Assembly: GCF_014384705.1 (NCBI RefSeq)
Contig: NZ_JACRSN010000001.1
Span: 186,001 to 250,000, forward strand
DNA from: Yeguia hominis
Lineage (GTDB): Bacteria > Bacillota > Clostridia > Oscillospirales > Acutalibacteraceae
Direction of reading: 5' to 3'
Length of the DNA: 64,000 bases
Part shown: positions 62,051-64,000 of the stretch, piece by piece
How the letters are laid out: the number at the start of each line of letters is the position of its first letter
How positions within the stretch are numbered: the first letter of the stretch is position 1
Position numbers and translations under genes: made by a program
The notes under the pieces: generated by a model
What the model was told of the DNA's origin: nothing
The model's input: the letters and a program-made list of their open reading frames with translations, nothing else
The model's database searches: none

Positions 62051-64000
62051 TCAGCTGAGCGCTTCGAGGCCGGACTGAATCAGCCGGATTCGCTCTGTCA
62101 GCTTCTCTCCGTTCGCCCGAACGCCTTCTACAACATTCGCCGGCGCTTTCGCCATAAAGGTCTCGTTGGAAAGCTTCGCCTGCACAGCTGCCAGCTGTTT
62201 TTCCGCAGAGGCAAGTTCCTTTTTCAGACGAGCAGTCTCCGCCGCTTTGTCTACCAGTTCTTCCATCGGCAGGTAGACCTTCGCATCGTTGGTCACGACC
62301 GTCACCGCGCCGGCAATCTCAAAGGCATCTCCCACTTCCATCTCCGAAGCATACGCCAGCTTCATGATAATGGCACGGGCGTCCTCATACACCGCCTGAT
62401 ACGGCGACGCAATATAGAGTTTCGCCTTGCGGGAAGGCGGCACGTTCATCTCCGAACGGCGCGTCCGAACAGACCGGATGACATCCATCACGCGCTGCAT
62501 CTTCGCTTCCGCCTCCGGGAAGTTGTAGGCCGGATCATATTCCGGCCACGGCGAAATCATAATCGACTCGCCTTCATGCGGCAGCGATTGCCAGATTTCT
62601 TCCGTAATATACGGCATGAACGGGTGCAACAGTTGCATGGTGCCGGAAAGCACCCAAACGAGAACCTGTCTCGCACTCTGTGCGCTCTCCTCGTCTCCCT
62701 GCTGCATCCGGATTTTCGCAATTTCGATATACCAGTCGCAGAAGCTGTCCCAAAGGAAATCGTACACTTTCTGCACGGCAATTCCCAGCTCAAATTTTTC
62801 CAGATTTTCCGTCATCTCACGGGCCACTGCATAAAACGAGCTGACAATCCACTGATCCTCTGTCCGTAGCGTCTTCGGCAGCGCATTTTCCACATCGTGC
62901 CCTTCCAGATTCATCCGGATAAACCGGGCCGCATTCCAGATCTTATTGGCAAAGTTCCGGCTGGCAGCAACTTTTTCGTCGGAGAAACGGATGTCGTTTC
63001 CGGGGCTGTTTCCGGTTACGACGGTAAAGCGCAGCGCATCCGCACCGTACTGATCGATGATTTCCAGCGGATCAATTCCGTTTCCAAGCGATTTGGACAT
63101 TTTTCTGCCCTGTGCGTCGCGAACCAGTCCATGGAAGAACACCGTATTAAACGGAACCTCTCCCATCTGCTCAAGACCGGAGAAGATCATGCGCGCGACC
63201 CAGAAGAAGATGATGTCATAACCGGTAACCAGCGTATTGGTCGGATAGAAATAGCGCAGGTCTTCGGTATCCTCCGGCCAGCCGAGTGTCGAGAACGGCC
63301 ACAGCGCAGAAGAGAACCAGGTGTCGAGCGTATCCTCGTCCTGACGCAGCGCCGCGCCGCATTTCGGACACTTGTCCGGCGCTTCGCGCGCAACGACCAT
63401 TTCGCCGCAGGTATCGCAGTACCAGGCCGGGATCCGATGTCCCCACCAGAGCTGGCGGGAAATACACCAGTCTTTGATGTTTTCCATCCAGTTGTAATAG
63501 ATTTTTTCCATACGCTCCGGAATGAAGCGAATTCGTTCATCCCGAACACAGTCAATTGCCGGCTTTGCAAGCGGTTCCATCTTCACGAACCACTGTTTGG
63601 ACACGCGCGGCTCCACAGCGGTTCCGCAGCGATAGCAGGTTCCGACATTGTGCTTGATCGGTTCCACTTTAACGAGATATCCGCCGGCATCCAAATCTGC
63701 AACAATCTGCTTCCGCGCTTCCAATGCGGGCATTCCCGCATACTTTCCGCCGTTTTCGTTGATGACTGCGCACTCGTCCATCACATTGATGACCGGGAGA
63801 TTGTGGCGCAAGCCGACCTCAAAGTCGTTCGGATCGTGCGCCGGTGTGATTTTCACCACGCCGGTTCCGAAATCACGCTCCACATATTCGTCTGCAATGA
63901 TCGGGATCTCTTTGCCGACCAGCGGTAAGATGACGTTCTTGCCAACCAGATCGCGATAGCGCTCATCCTCCGGATGCACCGCAACCGCCGTATCGCCGAG
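62051..64000 (-). CDS. valS: Valyl-tRNA synthetase, C-terminal part
   Basis: The open frame runs out of the right window edge in phase, so the N-terminal part with the HIGH motif is missing. About 650 residues are present: editing/CP1 end (VEPRVSKQWFVKM), a zinc-binding CDTCGEM/CPKCGAA pair, RKMSKSLGNGIDP (KMSKS), the anticodon-binding domain (AVQKVYDFLWDSFCDWYIEI) and the C-terminal coiled coil. Confidence 0.97.
   Translation of the reverse strand, partial: LGDTAVAVHPEDERYRDLVGKNVILPLVGKEIPIIADEYVERDFGTGVVKITPAHDPNDFEVGLRHNLPVINVMDECAVINENGGKYAGMPALEARKQIVADLDAGGYLVKVEPIKHNVGTCYRCGTAVEPRVSKQWFVKMEPLAKPAIDCVRDERIRFIPERMEKIYYNWMENIKDWCISRQLWWGHRIPAWYCDTCGEMVVAREAPDKCPKCGAALRQDEDTLDTWFSSALWPFSTLGWPEDTEDLRYFYPTNTLVTGYDIIFFWVARMIFSGLEQMGEVPFNTVFFHGLVRDAQGRKMSKSLGNGIDPLEIIDQYGADALRFTVVTGNSPGNDIRFSDEKVAASRNFANKIWNAARFIRMNLEGHDVENALPKTLRTEDQWIVSSFYAVAREMTENLEKFELGIAVQKVYDFLWDSFCDWYIEIAKIRMQQGDEESAQSARQVLVWVLSGTMQLLHPFMPYITEEIWQSLPHEGESIMISPWPEYDPAYNFPEAEAKMQRVMDVIRSVRTRRSEMNVPPSRKAKLYIASPYQAVYEDARAIIMKLAYASEMEVGDAFEIAGAVTVVTNDAKVYLPMEELVDKAAETARLKKELASAEKQLAAVQAKLSNETFMAKAPANVVEGVRANGEKLTERIRLIQSGLEALS

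Noticed and set aside
1..64000. CRISPR array, rRNA or prophage module
   Set aside because: No regularly spaced repeats, no rRNA signature and no capsid, terminase or integrase genes were found.

Overview
The window is a stretch of a Gram-positive, endospore-forming Clostridia chromosome, most likely an Oscillospirales/Ruminococcaceae-type gut anaerobe. Evidence: the spoIIA operon (spoIIAA-spoIIAB-sigF), the Firmicutes yabM-yabN-yabO-yabP-yabQ-divIC-yabR sporulation/division order, CIRCE-controlled groESL, a T-box before thrS, HemZ, ferredoxin-dependent 2-oxoacid oxidoreductase genes and a purine pathway with separate IMP cyclohydrolase and AICAR transformylase. Base composition is moderate except for one clearly A+T-rich block. 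Almost everything from 5 kb on is read from the minus strand. No tRNA, rRNA or CRISPR array was seen.

Layout. 1-4574 (+): end of a purine operon (purM partial, purN, IMP cyclohydrolase, AICAR transformylase, purD). 4660-6580: insertion-sequence wreckage, namely an IS3-type remnant fused to the end of another IS, then an IS256-type element with a frameshifted transposase. 6917-16427 (-): an A+T-rich carbohydrate island of eight genes (solute-binding lipoprotein, two permeases, YesM/YesN two-component pair, GH172/DUF2961 enzyme, short-chain dehydrogenase, Gfo/Idh/MocA oxidoreductase). 16643-17918: a second copy of the same IS3-type element in the same orientation, so the island is bracketed like a composite transposon. 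17919-19680: decayed genes (frameshifts, an in-frame stop, a gene without a clear start).

19825-29500 (-): sugar-phosphate-isomerase-like protein, recG, fakA-like, ymdB, rny, thrS with T-box. 29583-33621 (-): groEL-groES with CIRCE, a 23S rRNA methyltransferase-like gene, hpf. 33993-39303 (-): yabR, divIC, yabQ, yabP, rqcP, hup, mazG, spoVB-like flippase. 39457-45384 (-): zinc-ribbon protein, nucleoside kinase, hemZ, MBL hydrolase, relA/spoT. 45381-50064 (-): recJ with an unusual multi-hairpin leader, cdaR, cdaA. Enzymes for (p)ppGpp and c-di-AMP therefore lie within 7 kb of each other.

50157-58941 (mostly -): cysteine-desulfurase-family aminotransferase with DUF3343 protein, YbaK-type deacylase (+), ispF/ispD, a four-subunit 2-oxoacid:ferredoxin oxidoreductase, flavodoxin, an ATPase with an ambiguous start codon, and a YihY membrane protein. 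59071-59994 (+): metA, predicted acetyl-CoA-specific. 60203-61849 (-): spoIIA operon plus a 52-codon ORF with a strong ribosome-binding site just after sigF. 62051-64000 (-): C-terminal part of valS.

The least explained items are the IS-bracketed GH172 island, the cloverleaf-like leader of recJ, the small ORF behind sigF, and the ATPase gene whose promoter leaves no ordinary start codon upstream of its first beta strand. All identifications come from reading the sequence and family knowledge; no database search was run.
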